NCBI RefSeq assembly: GCF_040183065.1 | Contig: NC_091130.1 | Span: 28,256,359 to 28,320,358, forward strand | DNA: 64,000 bases | Reading direction: 5' to 3' | From: Periplaneta americana | Lineage: Eukaryota; Arthropoda; Insecta; Blattodea; Blattidae | In this document: piece by piece, positions 44,197 to 56,622 of the stretch | How positions within the stretch are numbered: position 1 is the stretch's first letter | How the letters are laid out: each line of letters starts with the position of its first letter | Translations under genes and position numbers: made by a program | The notes under the pieces: generated by a model | The model's database searches: none | What the model was told of the DNA's origin: nothing | What the model saw: the letters and a program-made list of their open reading frames with translations, nothing else

Positions 44197-44362
44197 TATG
44201 ATTTATCTCGAACTATACACTGTTATTGTTAAGTATTTATTAGAGCAGTGGTATTCAATCTTTTTGCTACCGTACCTCCAACATAGGCTATATTTGTATC
44301 CCCAAACTGCATTGCAATTATATAAGAATTAACAACAGACTATGATTGTTGTTCTAAAAATA

Positions 44363-44365
<3 letters not shown>

Positions 44366-44443
<78 letters not shown>
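44366..44443. repeat. (ATT)n microsatellite
   Basis: About 25 ATT units. The poly-Ile frame across it is an artefact. Confidence 0.97.
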
Positions 44444-45328
44444 GATGCAGTAATAATACTAATGATTTACGTAAAATGTTATTCAAGCAAGGAAAAACAA
44501 GAATTGATATTGCAAAAGAAACTGTAATATAATGCAATAATTACCAACAAGTAGGCCTACAATAAAATAAATACGTTAGCATTTTATCATACGTAATCAA
44601 GACAACCATAGATTGAATTCCACTGTATTAGAGAATGCGTGCTATAGAAAACTACAAAATTTTCATGATCAGTGAAAGCCACAGAGGGTACAGTAAAGAA
44701 TGAGAACATATTGTAAGAAAAAAAGAATTTCTGTTCTCTTAAACGGAGTTTCGGTTAACCAAGGTTCTATATGACGAACCTATGATCATCTTCCGCAGCT
44801 GCAAAAAGCAGAAGTACTTCGTCATCAGAAGAACCCTATTCGCGACTGCATCCCGCTTTGGTGTGAAGACGACGACGAATTTCGCAGCGATCGCGGGACT
44901 ATAAGTTTCGCATTGTAACGATCAATGGTCATACTCCACCTGAGAACCTGTTATACAGTATATAGTGTTTGTGTTACAATATTCACTGTTTAGCCTAAAC
45001 AGTCTGAATGATCTGTATGTTTTAAATCTCGTATATTAATTATTTTCTCGGAAGATTTTAGTGATTAATAATTGTGTTCCCCATTATAATTACTAGAAGA
45101 ATATACGCAATCTTTTGAACAAAGCCTGGCTGTCCCGAGCGCTTACGGAAATACCCGATTCGAACTTAGTCTCTCAGACGCCGGCCACTTTCATTTTTAT
45201 CAAGTGTACCCAATCATTAGAAAGAAAGAACAATTTACAGCATAACTTAGAATGTAATACTCATTGGCCTCAACTAATCACGGACCAAAATAAAGTACAA
45301 TGAAAAGCAGTTCCGACATGATTTAAAG
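44444..45328. other. Unassigned stretch
   Basis: 44800-44910 is a GC-richer block like 36795-36920. No gene was recognised. The last 8 bases are the hAT target site. Confidence 0.4.
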
Positions 45329-45699
45329 CAGTGGTTCCCAAAGTGTGCTTCACAGATCCCTGGGGATCCGCCAACAGTTAGGAGATCTATGGTTGGTAAT
45401 ATATATTTTGAAATAAATAACATATAGGCTATCTATTTATTTACGAGAACTTCCTCAAATTAGAGGCTGCCACTAGGCAAAGCATACAAAACAAAAAAAG
45501 AACAAATAGATGATGAAAGATAACAAAGAAAAATGACAAACAAGTAAAGAAACAAGCAAACAAACAATGGCAGTTAACAGAATAAGAAAAGTTACAAACA
45601 AGTAGAAAAGCAATGAAAGCTAATAAGAAAAAGAAAAATGATAATGGTGCGTCAGTTTTTTCAGTACACTGAATTAGAGTCCATATAGGTGGTTCTATA

Positions 45700-45995
45700 A
45701 GAGTTTGACTGACTCTTTAATTATGAGGAGCGCAGATCATCCAGAAAAGATTTGTGCAGTCCTAGGGTCTTACAGAATTGAGAAGAGAAGATGGGTATCG
45801 TTTCTCTTGCTCCAAACATCAATCCCGCAACACTGATATCGTGAAGTTGGTATTTATCTTTATAATATGGGATGGTTGGAACGTAGATTGCTCGTTTCTC
45901 CTCATGTACGTCTGTAGGCTGTCGTTTATACGTTTCAAACCTGATGGTGGGGGCAATTATCATACCCTGGGACAAGGATTCACTAATGGCGATTA
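45700..45995 (-). pseudogene. R2-like non-LTR element, restriction-like endonuclease fragment
   Basis: It reads MIIAPTIRFETYKRQPTDVH, EEKRAIYVPTIPYYKDKYQL and ISVAGLMFGARETIPIFSS. The PTIRFE...EK..IY.P....Y...Y.....GL..GARGTI pattern is the C-terminal restriction-like endonuclease region of R2-type elements. Only this domain survives. It is nested in the hAT element. A related fragment lies at 59041-59532. Confidence 0.65.
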
Positions 45996-46696
45996 TGTCA
46001 AAGCGTCTGTTACTGCCATTGTCAGTAGTTCTGTGGACTTATTCATAGGAGGTGTATTTAATTTTCTAAGAGCATCAGCCAACTTAGTTCTAATTGCTAC
46101 TGTTTTTCTCAACGCGATAGTACAATACTGTATTCGACTGTACTTGTGAAAGATAGTATATTGGCAAGGGTAGATGACCAGATCTCACCCTTGTATAAGC
46201 TGACCTTCGAGCTGTTGTAGAAAACATGACTTTCTTTTTTCAGTTAAGGTAGTCAATTCTATTGAAAACTTTTGTCTGCTTGGTGAGGGTGGAGACTGGC
46301 GAGTTTTTAGTTCGTTGGTTCTTATTTGCTTGGTGTGTGTGAAAGTTTCCAGTTTTTTCTCTCGAGGCCAATAGTGTAAGAATAATTTTTTCTAAATGTG
46401 CTTGGAGACTTAATGTCTTAATTGTAAAATAAAATTGATTGACAATGTTATTTAATCAGCAATAAATTTTTGACACATATTTTTAAAAAGAAACGAATTT
46501 CGTCCATTGTTTTCAAGGCGTTCTGCTTCTGCAACTTCTATTAAGTCAATTTTTATTCATTCAGTACGAGCAGGCTTATGTGAGGTGTTCGTGTTAAATT
46601 ATGTGTTAATAACAACGTGTCTTTGATTCCCAACACAATAATATTAATTTAATATTACGAATAATTTTAATTTTCGTATTATATAGTGTCATCTCA

Positions 46697-47010
46697 ATGG
46701 ATTGGTGGCTAATAAAAGGTAATAAAATATGACAGTTCTACAAATTCAGAAACTAGTCGATCGCCTTGTCATGTATCACAATCCAGTGCTGCTAATTTAA
46801 AAACGGGTGAATCAATCAAAAATGAATATATAATGAATCATATTTGGTTCTTGGATTTACATATGCAGGCAATAAAATTGCTCCAGATGCCCTTTGTGTG
46901 CTATATAACAAAGTGTTAAGTAACAGATTTTTATTGTCCGCAAAACTGCGTAGACATTTGGAAACAATCTACCCCGAATGTAAAAACAAGAACATACATT
47001 TTTTAACGTA
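46697..47010 (+). pseudogene. hAT transposase N-terminus with BED finger
   Basis: ATG at 46697 gives MDWWLIKG. From 46829 the frame is YN then ESYLVLGFTYAGNKIAPDAL, CVLYNKVLSNRFLLSAKLRR and HLETIYPECKNKNIHF. It matches the ZBED5/hAT N-terminus (GFTW.G....P.CVVC...LSN....PSKL.RH). The second zinc Cys is Tyr here (CVLY), so the finger is broken. Confidence 0.75.
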
Positions 47011-47282
47011 AACTTGAAGGTTAAAACAGTGTCAGAATACGTTGATGAAAAATGCGAAAACCGACAATTAAAATGCTACAGAGACGTCATACCGGGTGAG
47101 TTGTGAGACAAGGAAACAACACCATTCATCAAATTAACAATTTGAAGGCAATTTTTTTTTATAATTATGGATGTAATTACTGAAAAAATACACGCAGTTT
47201 ATAAATACTACTGCATGTTTATAAACTAATGGCTATGCTCGATAATTAATGTAGTTGTAGACATATTTTCGAAGTTAAATAG

Positions 47283-49040
47283 GGTAAACATTGGTAATTT
47301 CGTGATAATTTCATGAAAACTAATTTAAAATGCAAATGTGTAAATATATCCTTATTCCGATTTTTTCATCTAAAAGACGATAACTTGCTGTACAAATCTG
47401 GAGACATAAAAGATTGGATACGTTCTTGAATATGTGCCAAAAATCACTTTTACAACTTAAGCTGAAAGGTTGGTTATTTCGTGATAACCTTGATAATTTC
47501 GTGATATTGCATTGATAATTTCGTGAGAGGTAGAAGAATTGTGGAAAAATTCATTAAAGTTAAATGAAATTCTCATTTATTGTTACAAGACTTCAAATAT
47601 AGTAATTCCGTCTAATATTCATAGCAAGAAAACATAGAAATACATATCAACACATAATAAGAATGAAATCAAAATAAAAATTGAAATTGAAAAGGGATCT
47701 TCTTTGCCCTGAAAGGGTGAACACTTTTATTACGGACACTACTATAGGCTATATTACTAGGGTAACTCCAAAAGTAATGCAAAACTTTTGTTAAAAATTA
47801 TATCTTTATCCTACAGCGTTGCTATTTTCACAGAATGTAGATACATCCTTCAGGAACAAAATGTCACTTTTCCACATAATCCCTGTCCCTTTCAACTGTC
47901 TTACGTAACCTAGGAACGAAGGCCTGTAGACCAGCACGGTAAAAGTCTGGACCAACACGTCTGAGCCACTCTTTAGCAGCGTGCACAAGGGAGTCATCTT
48001 CTAACCTCGTTCCGCGAAGGGATCCTTCAGTTTACCAAAGAGATGTTAATCGCACGGTGCCAGTTCAGGACTGTAAGTCGGATGTTTTAGTGTTGTCTAT
48101 CCGAATATTCTTATCTGGTCTGTGGTCTTGTGACTGACAAATGGCTGTGCATTGTCGTGCAATAGCAGAACATCATGCTTCTCACAACGTCGTCGAACAC
48201 GACTCAGTCGAACTTGAAGTTTCTTGAGAGTTGCAACATACCCATCAGAATTAATGGTGGTTCCGTGTGGCATGATGTCCACAAGCAAGAGTCCTGAATC
48301 GAAAAACACAGCAATAATTTTTCCTGTGGAAGGTGCACTTTTGAATTTCTATTTCTTTGGTGAATTTGCATGATGCCACTCCATTGTCTGCCTCTGTCTC
48401 CTGTCCAAAATGGTGGAGCCATGTTCCATCTTCTGTCACAATTCTTGCAAGTCATCTAACACTTATCATTGACACTTAGCATGATAACAAATCAAACAGA
48501 AGCTACACTGAACCCATTGCGTCTCCGTTTTCTTTTTAGTTGTCACATCTTGTCTTCAGATTTCTAAAATTCCTATTGTAATACATTTTATACTATTTTA
48601 AAAATTGTAACACTTAATGCTCAACAAAATTTCGCCTCAAACAGCTAAGATTTCTATCAGTAAAGCTAAGCCTATATGGCGACTACAGATATATCTAAAA
48701 TTCCAAAAACATTTCCTAAAATTGAATGAAGATACAATAAATCTTTGTACCAAATATCATATGCTTACCTTTAGTAATAAGCCTGTAATGTAATTACAAA
48801 CATCCACAAAATTTGTATGCCTGAAAAGTCGACGCAAACTTGCTCTCTCCAAACATAAAAGCTTACTGAAGCAACTACAATAGTCACACAAAGCTTAGCT
48901 GTGTGTTTCTGGAAACTGGACAACATATGCAATCCCTTGGCGGAAATTTGGATCTCGTAACACCATTGGTTAGTTCACAAAAGAGCAAAGAAAAAGTATC
49001 ACGAAATAACCACTGCCACGGAATTACCAATGTTTACCCT
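47283..49040. mobile_element. TA-flanked element with GTTATTTCGTGATA sub-repeats
   Basis: The inverted ends GGGTAAACATTGGTAATT (47283) and AATTACCAATGTTTACCC (ending 49040) are bordered by TA. The motif TTATTTCGTGATA or TAATTTCGTGA recurs near 47300, 47470, 47497, 47515 and, inverted, near 48995, as subterminal repeats. It has no gene of its own. A mariner relic is nested in it. The superfamily is undetermined. Confidence 0.7.
47757..48470 (-). pseudogene. mariner transposase, catalytic half with 3' terminal repeat
   Basis: The minus strand, over several frames, gives CDRRWNMAPPFW (degraded TGDETW.HHF), VHLPQEKLL, DSGLLLVDIMPHGTTINSDG, YVATLKKLQVRLSRVRRRCE, DVLLLHDNAQPFVSHK (second Asp), HPTYSPELAPCD (third Asp), HLFGKLKDPF and the C-terminal tail. 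GGTAACTCCAAAAGTAATGC at 47760 is a typical mariner terminal repeat. The 5' half is absent. Confidence 0.85.
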
Positions 49041-49198
49041 ACATACAGAATATAAACATGGAGGCATATTAAATTTATATCGATGGATTCATCTAGCGAC
49101 TAATTTAATTTAATTTAATTTAATTTGAAGATCCCTGAATCTTTTTTCCAGTCGAAAGGGATCCATGATCAAAAAGTCTGGGAACCACTGATTTAAAG

Positions 49199-49639
49199 TG
49201 AACAATTATTTTGTGGTATATCTGCCATAAAATGGACCGTTACTTTTCAAGAAAAATTCTGAAATTTCGCATGTGAAATAGACAAAAACAGTAAACAATT
49301 TGAGGTAAAAGACTCTCTGCAGACGGGAGTCAGATGACAACAGATACCAAGGATGTTGAAAATACATACTCCACCAAAACTTCCAAATTATACTTACTAC
49401 AGATCACTGTAAGTTCTACATACTTCATAACATAAAGATCTATAAAAGAAAAATTTTACCTTAACTCATTTCGTGGAGCAATATCTCCACATCCATACTC
49501 CAATAGTAGAGTTATACGGTGCAAAAAGAAGGGAATCCGTTGATCTTCTTGTACGGAGAGAGAAGCTCGTTTACCCAACTTTTTTAATTTAAATTTTGGA
49601 GTCTCCTGCAAAAAATCGCCACAATTAATTATTAAAATA
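49199..49639. other. Unassigned stretch
   Basis: No gene or repeat boundary recognised. Confidence 0.5.
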
Positions 49640-50205
49640 ATATACAATAATGAGCTGCTGCCAGGAAGTAAAAAGAAGGATAGCAATGGCCAAGGAAGCT
49701 TTTAATAGAAAAAAGAGCATCTTCTGCGGACCTCTGGAAAAAGAAATAAGGAAGAGTCTGGTGAAGTGCTTTGTATGGAGTGTGGCATTGTATGGGGCAG
49801 AAACATGGACATTACGACTAAGTGAAGAGAAGTGAATAGAAGCATTTGAAATGTGGACATGGAGAAGAATGGAATGTGTGAAGTGGACAGACAGAATAAG
49901 AAATGAAGCTGTGTTGGAAAGAGTGGGTGAAGAAAGAATGATGCTGAAACTAATCAGGAAGAGGAAAAGGACTTCGTTGGGTCACGAGCTGAGAAGAAAC
50001 TGGCTACTGAAGGATGCACTGGAAGGAATGGTGAACGAGAGAAGAGTTCGGGGTAGAAGAAGATATCAGTTGATAGACGACATTAAAATATATGGATCAT
50101 ATGAGGAAACAAAGAGAAAGGCAAAAAATAGGGAAAGTTGGAGAAAGCTGGGTTTGCAGTGAAAGACCTGCCCTTGGGCAGAGCACTAAATGAATGAATG
50201 AATAT
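49640..50205 (+). pseudogene. Non-LTR RT C-terminal fragment (second RTE-like family)
   Basis: It reads EVKRRIAMAKEAFNRKKSIF, VWSVALYGAETWTLRLSEEK, a stop, then FEMWTWRRMECVKWTDRIRN, RKRTSLGHELRRNWLLKDAL and EGMVNERRVRGRRRYQLIDD. These are the thumb and C-terminal signatures of the AETW-type LINE family. It ends with AAATGAATGAATGAAT, a tetranucleotide tail. It is truncated just before KRRI. Confidence 0.88.
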
Positions 50206-50590
50206 TATTATTATAAATGCTTCACACAAACAGATGCACATACAAACATACTTTCAATGGATTTTTGCTTCCACGGAGCTCACTTTTCGGTTGTGCAAAT
50301 TCGTCACCACTTATTTACGTATTTTGTAGGTTGAGGTGCGTGGGCAATGAAGGAAGACAGTCTATTCAGCAAGGCAGTAACACTACTATTACACTTTAAA
50401 AAAATACAGACCTAGCACTTAACATACTCGCAATAAAAGCAGGTTACTGAATGAAAATACGAAAATGATTCATTGTGCTTGGTTGTATAGATGTCTGTGA
50501 AATTATACCGTCTGTCCTTCTCAGATAACAATAACACTCTCTGTCCCTCATACACCACATGCCATCTCGTCAGCTCATAACTATCTATAC
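50206..50590. other. Unassigned stretch
   Basis: No gene recognised. It ends with the target site ATCTATAC of the next element. Confidence 0.5.
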
Positions 50591-50755
50591 CAGGGCTGGG
50601 CATCGGGAGCGGAACTAGACTCTAAACGGGGACGCTTAATATTCATCCGTCACTAAATCAACGCTGCGCGGTGTTCGGCGGGGAAGGAAGGAGATGAAGA
50701 GAAATCATATGGCTCCCCGTGAGAGAGTAGAATCCGCTCTTGCTGCCCAGGCCTG
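50591..50755. mobile_element. hAT-type MITE (165 bp)
   Basis: The ends are CAGGGCTGGGCATC and GCTGCCCAGGCCTG. The 8-bp target duplication is ATCTATAC (50583-50590 and 50756-50763). The CAG start and 8-bp target are hAT features. Confidence 0.88.
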
Positions 50756-50763
50756 ATCTATAC

Positions 50764-51088
50764 GAAGCCAGAAGAGGAAGGGGCGAGTGTAAACAGAAAT
50801 AGACAAGAATAGGGGAGAAATGGGGAGAGAAAAATCAGAGAACATACAAATTTAGAAACTGGTGTAAAGAAGAGCTAAAATGATGTGTGGTGGGCGGGTG
50901 CAATATGTAAAATCATATAAAGAAAGGGTATGGTAAGCATTACGTTGTTTATACGAAAGTACGAAGGGAATAAATTTAATAGCTGATGTGTTAGATTAGA
51001 AGATGATAATTAGGGATGTGTGACTGTAAAGAAGTAATACAGGAAAAAATAGAGGGCTTTTATTAACGGATTAAAATAGTGTTTTTAA
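50764..51088. other. Unassigned purine-rich stretch
   Basis: No gene or repeat recognised. Confidence 0.5.
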
Positions 51089-51090
51089 TA

Positions 51091-52207
51091 CAGGGACATC
51101 ATTTTATTTTTACTAACATTTTTAATATTAACCTGGCTATACCTTTGTATTAATGATTGAGACCCGGAAACACAGTTTGCTACCTCCTTCCACGACTGGA
51201 GTTCGATGGCACAGGCGTAAAATATAAACAAATCACTTTACTAGGTATAGGAGGAAAGAAAAGTCGTTCATCCATTTACGTAAAGTAGGAAATATCGCGA
51301 TTTTGAATTTGATAATTTTCATTAGGTTTTGTTTAATCAAAATACAGTATAGTGTTAACAATAAGTGTTTTTACTCACGAACTGAGTTATCCATGCGAAC
51401 GTATTCATTATGCAGTGTATATTATACTGTCTACAGCACATTATCGTACAATATAGAGAATGAAGTTAAATTGAAAAATAATCATAAAATGGATATTTAA
51501 ACACATTTTTGAAAATGGTGGCCGTTCATTTCGATACAGGCTTCAGATCTTTTGTGCATATTATCGCACTATAGACTATTGCATCTAATTCCAATTACCA
51601 ATTTCGTCCTTCATACTTAGTAACTCATGTTGAAATAATTCTGTACCTACTCTATAAAAGAGTACCTTACGTACTGTAAATCCAGTCTTCATTTCTGCCC
51701 GACCCGCACAGATAAAATTACTCAGACATGCTATCTACTGTCTGTCCAAGTGGTTATGTCGCAGGATCGTAGAAAGGGGGGGGGGAATCACGTGATAGTT
51801 AATTACTTAACGAAGCCCTTTTATTTAAGTTATTTTAAACAGTTGCATAATATTACGTAGACGTCCAATTAATTCCTAACAGAAATTAATGTTTTCTGAA
51901 AAGAGCTAAGAAAGTCCAGCCACTACTCTTTACAATGGAGCGAGCAGAAGCAGGTGGGGGAAATCTGGATGCACGTAGGCAAACGGACGACAGTACCTGT
52001 GCGAAAATATAATTCAATATTGGAAGTTTTCGTCACTGGAAAACGCGAACATATTTCTGAAACGTACTATACTCTCTAACTCAATACTGCGGTCTTGGTT
52101 CTGTGTGGAGAACAGTTGGAACTTCGTTAGTAGAAGGGGTGGGAGTGAAGTACATTCAAAAACTCAGGTACAATAAAAGTTGAAGTAAAAATAAAATGAT
52201 GTCCCTG
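51091..52207. mobile_element. TA-flanked non-autonomous DNA element (1.1 kb)
   Basis: CAGGGACATCATTTTATTTT (51091) is repeated inverted at 52184-52207, with TA at 51089-51090 and 52208-52209. No transposase was seen inside; the small open frame at 51303-51500 has no motif. Tc1/mariner/pogo type is inferred from the TA target. Confidence 0.82.
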
Positions 52208-52209
52208 TA

Positions 52210-52639
52210 CATTAATCATTGACAAATAGAAGACTGAATACTGAACTAATAAAAGGGACTGTTGCAAGCAAATGTGGAGAAAAAGGATAGAAGATATACC
52301 AATGAAAGATCGGAAGTGTGATAAAGAGGTATATGTGATAAGACGATTGTAATACTAATGATATAATATTGATAAATACCTATATTATTTGTCAGTGAGA
52401 GCTATCGAGGTTTTATTAACAGAAAACAATAATGTGTAAAAAATACCCTGTTCCTGAATGAAAGGGCTATAGGAAACATTTACAGGCCATTTCTAAATTC
52501 AATTCTGGAGGCAGCATGATGAACCCATATTAGTGACTAAGTGCCTGTAGATTTGTCCGACACTCCATCTATAATCCATCTATCCACCCACATTGAAGAG
52601 AAAAGTTTTTGTGCTAGAGTTAAACTAATAGTGAACTCA
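52210..52639. other. Unassigned stretch
   Basis: Nothing recognised. Confidence 0.5.
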
Positions 52640-52756
52640 TTATGTGAAGATATATGGGATGATTATTAAGTGAGTAAGAATAGATGTGCTACCTGGTAGG
52701 ATGGAAGAGAAGGCCTTATGGCCTTAATCCTGTCTGATTAAATAAATAAATAAATA
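52640..52756 (+). mobile_element. LINE 3' tail fragment
   Basis: AGAGAAGGCCTTATGGCCTT followed by AATCCTGTCTGATTAAATAA and (AAAT)n resembles the 3' end of the LINE at 37441-39285. Confidence 0.7.
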
Positions 52757-52839
52757 GTAGAGATCCAGATAATGGGTGAGACCTTTAATCACTCGAAGGG
52801 AATGGTGGTGCACATTCACACATCATTAAAATTGTTGGA

Positions 52840-53070
52840 TAATCCCAGAACTTCCTCGTAAATCTGCTGTTGCTGTTGAGGCTACTCACTGGCCATGATT
52901 AAGTAAACATCTCCACAGAATCGGTATACTGGCTTCACCAAATTGCCTGTTATGCTGTCAGGAGCAGGAAATGGATATGGCAAGCTGCACAGCCCTTCAA
53001 ATAGCTCAACACATCACGTTGAAATATTGGGAAGCACAAAGGTGAATGACTTCATTGTTGCCGGTAAATC
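52840..53070 (+). pseudogene. LINE RNase H C-terminus fragment
   Basis: PRKSAVAVEATHWP, a stop, LSKHLHRIGILASPNCLLCC and EQEMDMASCTALQ line up with the C-terminus of the 278-1003 copy (PRKSSVAAFR.., QLHRNGIYQSPNCPLC, QEMDSEY). Degraded by a frameshift and a stop. Confidence 0.75.
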
Positions 53071-53876
53071 AAGAGCATTAGATACATACATACATTAAAG
53101 TGGTTGGGTGAAGAAGATGTTACATCCTACAAAAATCATCTAAGGTTATCAGTATAAAAATTCGAGAAACTAACAACAAAATTAAACTAGCCTACGTGTA
53201 CCAAATATTGTCACATCATGAGAAATATGATCTAAAGGTTTGCTGTGGAGTCATTATCCCATTTTCTTCCTAGCAATCCAGTATAGTGCCTTCAGGCTGC
53301 GGTTTTTCTGTATGAATAGTTAAATTTACATTAAATAATGTTAATCATTTTTGCAGAGGACTAATGTAAAATCTAAGATCTATAAAACATATAGCTGTCG
53401 ATTTAATCAATTAATCGAACTGATTAACAGATGAATTTTAAAATTCAATTAACTCAACATATTACCGATCTATGTTTCAATCTATGTTGGAGTACCTAAT
53501 AGTGAAGGCTGTATGCGATATATATCAATAAAATTAAAAATGTTTGTGTGTTCTTTATAGTAAATAGAATTATTATAAAATGTAGTGCTGTTTATCGATA
53601 AAAATATTTAATCGATTAACTATTTCAATTTAATCGATTAATCTATCGATTTGAAAAATGTTTTAATATACTGTAATATACAATTGTTGTTAAATTTAAC
53701 TTGTGTTCGGTGATAAGCATAAGTATTAAATGTTGTATATATGTATATCGTTATATTACAAAACAAGTAATTTAATTAATTACTAATATATTTATTATGA
53801 GGCTTATAATTTATCGTATCAATTTCTCCGGAAATTTTTGGCACATACATAAATAACAAAAAGTATGAAGACTCAC
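53071..53876. other. Unassigned AT-rich intronic stretch
   Basis: Repeated TTAATCGATTAA-like words occur near 53400-53640 and again at 54600-54690. No gene was recognised. Confidence 0.45.
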
Positions 53877-53928
53877 CTAGTTAATACTGCTTCATCCATC
53901 ATTTTAAACATTTGAGTGCATTCATATG
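53877..53928 (-). CDS. REXO5: REXO5-type gene, small upstream exon
   Basis: The open end reads YECTQMFKMMDEAVLT plus AG, then donor GTGAGT. The two leftover bases join the G at 33212 to give Arg-Trp-Cys (..VLTR-WCEIEYN), aligning with the AVLGK...WC stretch of REXO5 relatives. The upstream border is unsure: a weak acceptor (CGGAG) fits at 53929. Otherwise the ATG at 53909-53911 (complement) could be the start, because an in-frame TAA lies 25 bases further upstream. Phase agreement over a 20-kb gap is the main support. Confidence 0.55.
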
Positions 53929-54701
53929 CTCCGAATTAAGTGCCGCCTGTATCACTAAACATGACAAAAACTTTTTTTCTGTAAAGTACTTCTCTACGAT
54001 CGTTCAATTTAAATCCAAACGTTTCACCGAGTTTACCTCTCAAATTCTCCTAATATGACATAATGGAGTTTACACTTTTCACAAACCACGAAAACTGTTT
54101 TTTTTTTTCTTTATCAAACTAAACACACAACCTTCATATACAAACTCAGTACAGAAACTGCAACTGCGAAAAGTATAGTAGTCGAAACAGAAGACTGGCC
54201 ACTATTGTAATCGAATTACCAGATTTTAGAAAGAGAAGAAGATAGTTACGCTTTCACTTGCACACAGTGTAGTAATAGTTATTTTATAAGGGATGAGGGG
54301 GACGACTCCCAGACAAGTATGTATTTCATATGCTAGGAAAATGAGTTCACAACCATAAAAATCACAAAACTTAATAAGAGTTTCGCATTACGTTTCAACT
54401 TTCAATGGAGGTAGACTAGGTCACTGTGCTCATACCTCCATCTCTTTGTGAAGTGTTTGTGCCAAGATTTTCCCTGCGCTATCTGGTTTACAGTTAGAAA
54501 ATAACAGTACTATTGTGCTTTTAAGCAAGTAATTTCCGAGAGAGAAATATTGTCGGAATTTTTAGTATGAGTTTGTATTAACAAAATAATAATTAATATC
54601 AACTACAACCGATTAATTTTAATCGACTCGATTATTCGATTAAATATTTTGATCGATTAATCTTACAACAGAAATTGATCGATTAATCTATTAGATTAAT
54701 C

Positions 54702-56622
54702 CAGCGGTTCCCAAAGTGTGCTCCGCGGAACCCTTGGGGCTCCGCGAGTGATTCTCAGGGGCTCCGTCAGCTGCAGTTTGAAGATGTAAAAAGTGACGAA
54801 CTTCATGCATTTCAGACAAAATTGTATCTCATGTAAAGACAAATAACAAGAAAACAATGGAAATGTCGTACTTCGGTAGTCATGATCTGGCTCTTGCTGG
54901 TAAACCTCACACTTGCTGAAACTAATAAAACCACTATTAGTGAAGGTAGTAAAGTGCATAGTGGATGGAAAAACTGCAAATTTAATCTCCGATGTGCTCT
55001 TATCAAATAACACTGTGGGTAATCGAATCCAGGACTATCAAACGATGTTAAAAATACCGTAATTTTCCGTATGAGTCTTAGGAAATTTTCGCTACAACTT
55101 GGCGAATTCACGGACGTTGCCGAATCAGCTGCGTTAATGATGTTTATGCGGTACGAATTTTTAGGTTCTTTTTATGAAGTCATTTTGTTCTGCAAGCTAT
55201 TGCCATCTTCTACAAGCGATACTGAATTTTTTCCCTCATAGATGTCTCCTTCATTGAAAACTCGATACCGTGGAATAATTTCATTGACGTATGCACAGAT
55301 GGCACAACGGCCATGGCAGGTCCTGTTGCTGGAGCTGTTACAAGGATCAAGAAAGCTTAAAAAAAACTGTACAAGTAGTCATTGTGTACTACACCGACAC
55401 GTCCTCGCAACGAAAAAAAATGTCAGCGTTATTAAACCAGGTACTAGACAACGCCATCAAATTTATAAACTTTGTTAAGATACAACATTTTATATGTAGG
55501 CTATTCAAAGTCCTGTGTGAAGATATGGCAAGTATACACAAGTCATTGTTATTACACACGTAAGTGCGATGGTTGTCGCGTGGTAAAGCGTCCCGTTTAC
55601 TTGAACTTCTAACGGAAGTTTCTTCACTTTTGAATGATCAAACAGTTTGCAAGCAGATTATTTGAATGATCAGAAATTGTTGTGCAAATTAAGTTACTTG
55701 GCAGACATTTTTTTCAAAAATGAACGAATTCAGCACATTCATACAAGGGAAACGGAAGACTAAATTCGATGCTAATGATAAAATTGCCACGCTGAAGGAA
55801 AAGAGAGCGTTCTACATAGAAAGCGTCGAGAATAAGGATCTACCATGTTTCTCATTGACTTCAAACTTTATAGAAGAAAATAACTTAACGATGAATGGCT
55901 CATTCATAGCAATAATAAAAGAACACCTTGACAATTTTCTTCAAAATATAAATTCATACCTTCCAAGGGACACTCAGGGATTGATTCGAAATAAATATGA
56001 GTGGATTGTACATCCATTTTCAGTGAATTCAAAACCAGCAGCCCTCACTGCGGGAGAATATGAGGTCCTTATAGGCATGGTTTCTGACAGCCACTGCCAG
56101 GCATAATTTAAAAGCAAACCACTTCCTGAATTTTGGTCTCAGTTAGGGGAGGATCTTTCCATATTAAGTTCAAAAGCTAAATTGCTCTTGCTGCTTTTGG
56201 TACCACGTACGTCTGTGAAACGGACTTTCAAGGTACATGGCTACAAAAACAAAATATCGAGCTCGTTTGGACTCAGAAGACGATATGAGTCTTCAACTAA
56301 CTTCTGTGACACCGTACATTGACAAACTCTGCCGCAAGAAATAGGAACTTCGGGTGTACATATAACACTGTAACATTTTTTTTAATATCTTAACTAGTTG
56401 CATCATTTTGTATATTTAAATAATATTGTCTCCAGTTTTTTTTACTATTGTTTCCTTTATTAATTTATGTACCTTATTATTCACACTTCCGTATACGTTT
56501 CGTCTGTAGTATGCTTCATAGAACATAGACAGGTAGAATTTAACTCTAAATATTTCTTGGGCTCCACGAGAAATTTTTGCTTCAAAACGGGTTCCGTGGT
56601 TGAAAAAGTTTGGGAACTGCTG
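54702..56622 (+). mobile_element. hAT (ZBED5-type) element, 1.9 kb
   Basis: The ends are CAGCGGTTCCCAAAGTGTGC and the complement of ...TTTGGGAACTGCTG. GATTAATC lies at 54694-54701 and 56623-56630. It shares its termini with the hAT element at 45329-49190 and complements it: this copy keeps the catalytic and dimerisation parts but lacks the BED finger. Confidence 0.93.
55066..56344 (+). pseudogene. hAT transposase (ZBED5/FAM200-like), decayed
   Basis: Across frames: RMSLRKFSLQLGEFTDVAES (first Asp), FCKLLP, QMAQRPWQ/AMAGPVAGAVTR, KNCTSSHCVLHRHVLATKK, LLNQVLDNAIKFINFVKIQH, RLFKVLCEDMASIHKSLLLH, VRWLSRGKASRLLELLTEVS and MNEFSTFIQGKRKTKFDAND. The hAT dimerisation end follows: LAAFGTTYVCETDF and KYRARLDSEDDMSLQLTSVT, with the stop at 56342-56344. 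HCVLHR..LA and VRWLSRGK are ZBED5-group signatures. At least five frameshifts or stops are present. Confidence 0.88.

Larger units (their letters stand above)
45329..49190 (+). mobile_element. hAT (ZBED5-type) element, 3.9 kb, with nested insertions
   Basis: The ends are CAGTGGTTCCCAAAGTGTGC (45329) and the complement ending ...GGGAACCACTG (49190). ATTTAAAG lies at 45321-45328 and 49191-49198, a perfect 8-bp target duplication. The interior has a BED-finger fragment, an R2-like fragment and a TIR element holding a mariner relic. The same family recurs at 54702-56622. The dimerisation end of the transposase is not seen, so the copy is dead. Confidence 0.92.

Noticed and set aside
44342..44527. 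Poly-Ile open frame
   Set aside because: Translation of an (ATT)n microsatellite.
45778..46149. 123-codon plus-strand frame
   Set aside because: Antisense to the R2-like endonuclease fragment; no domain.
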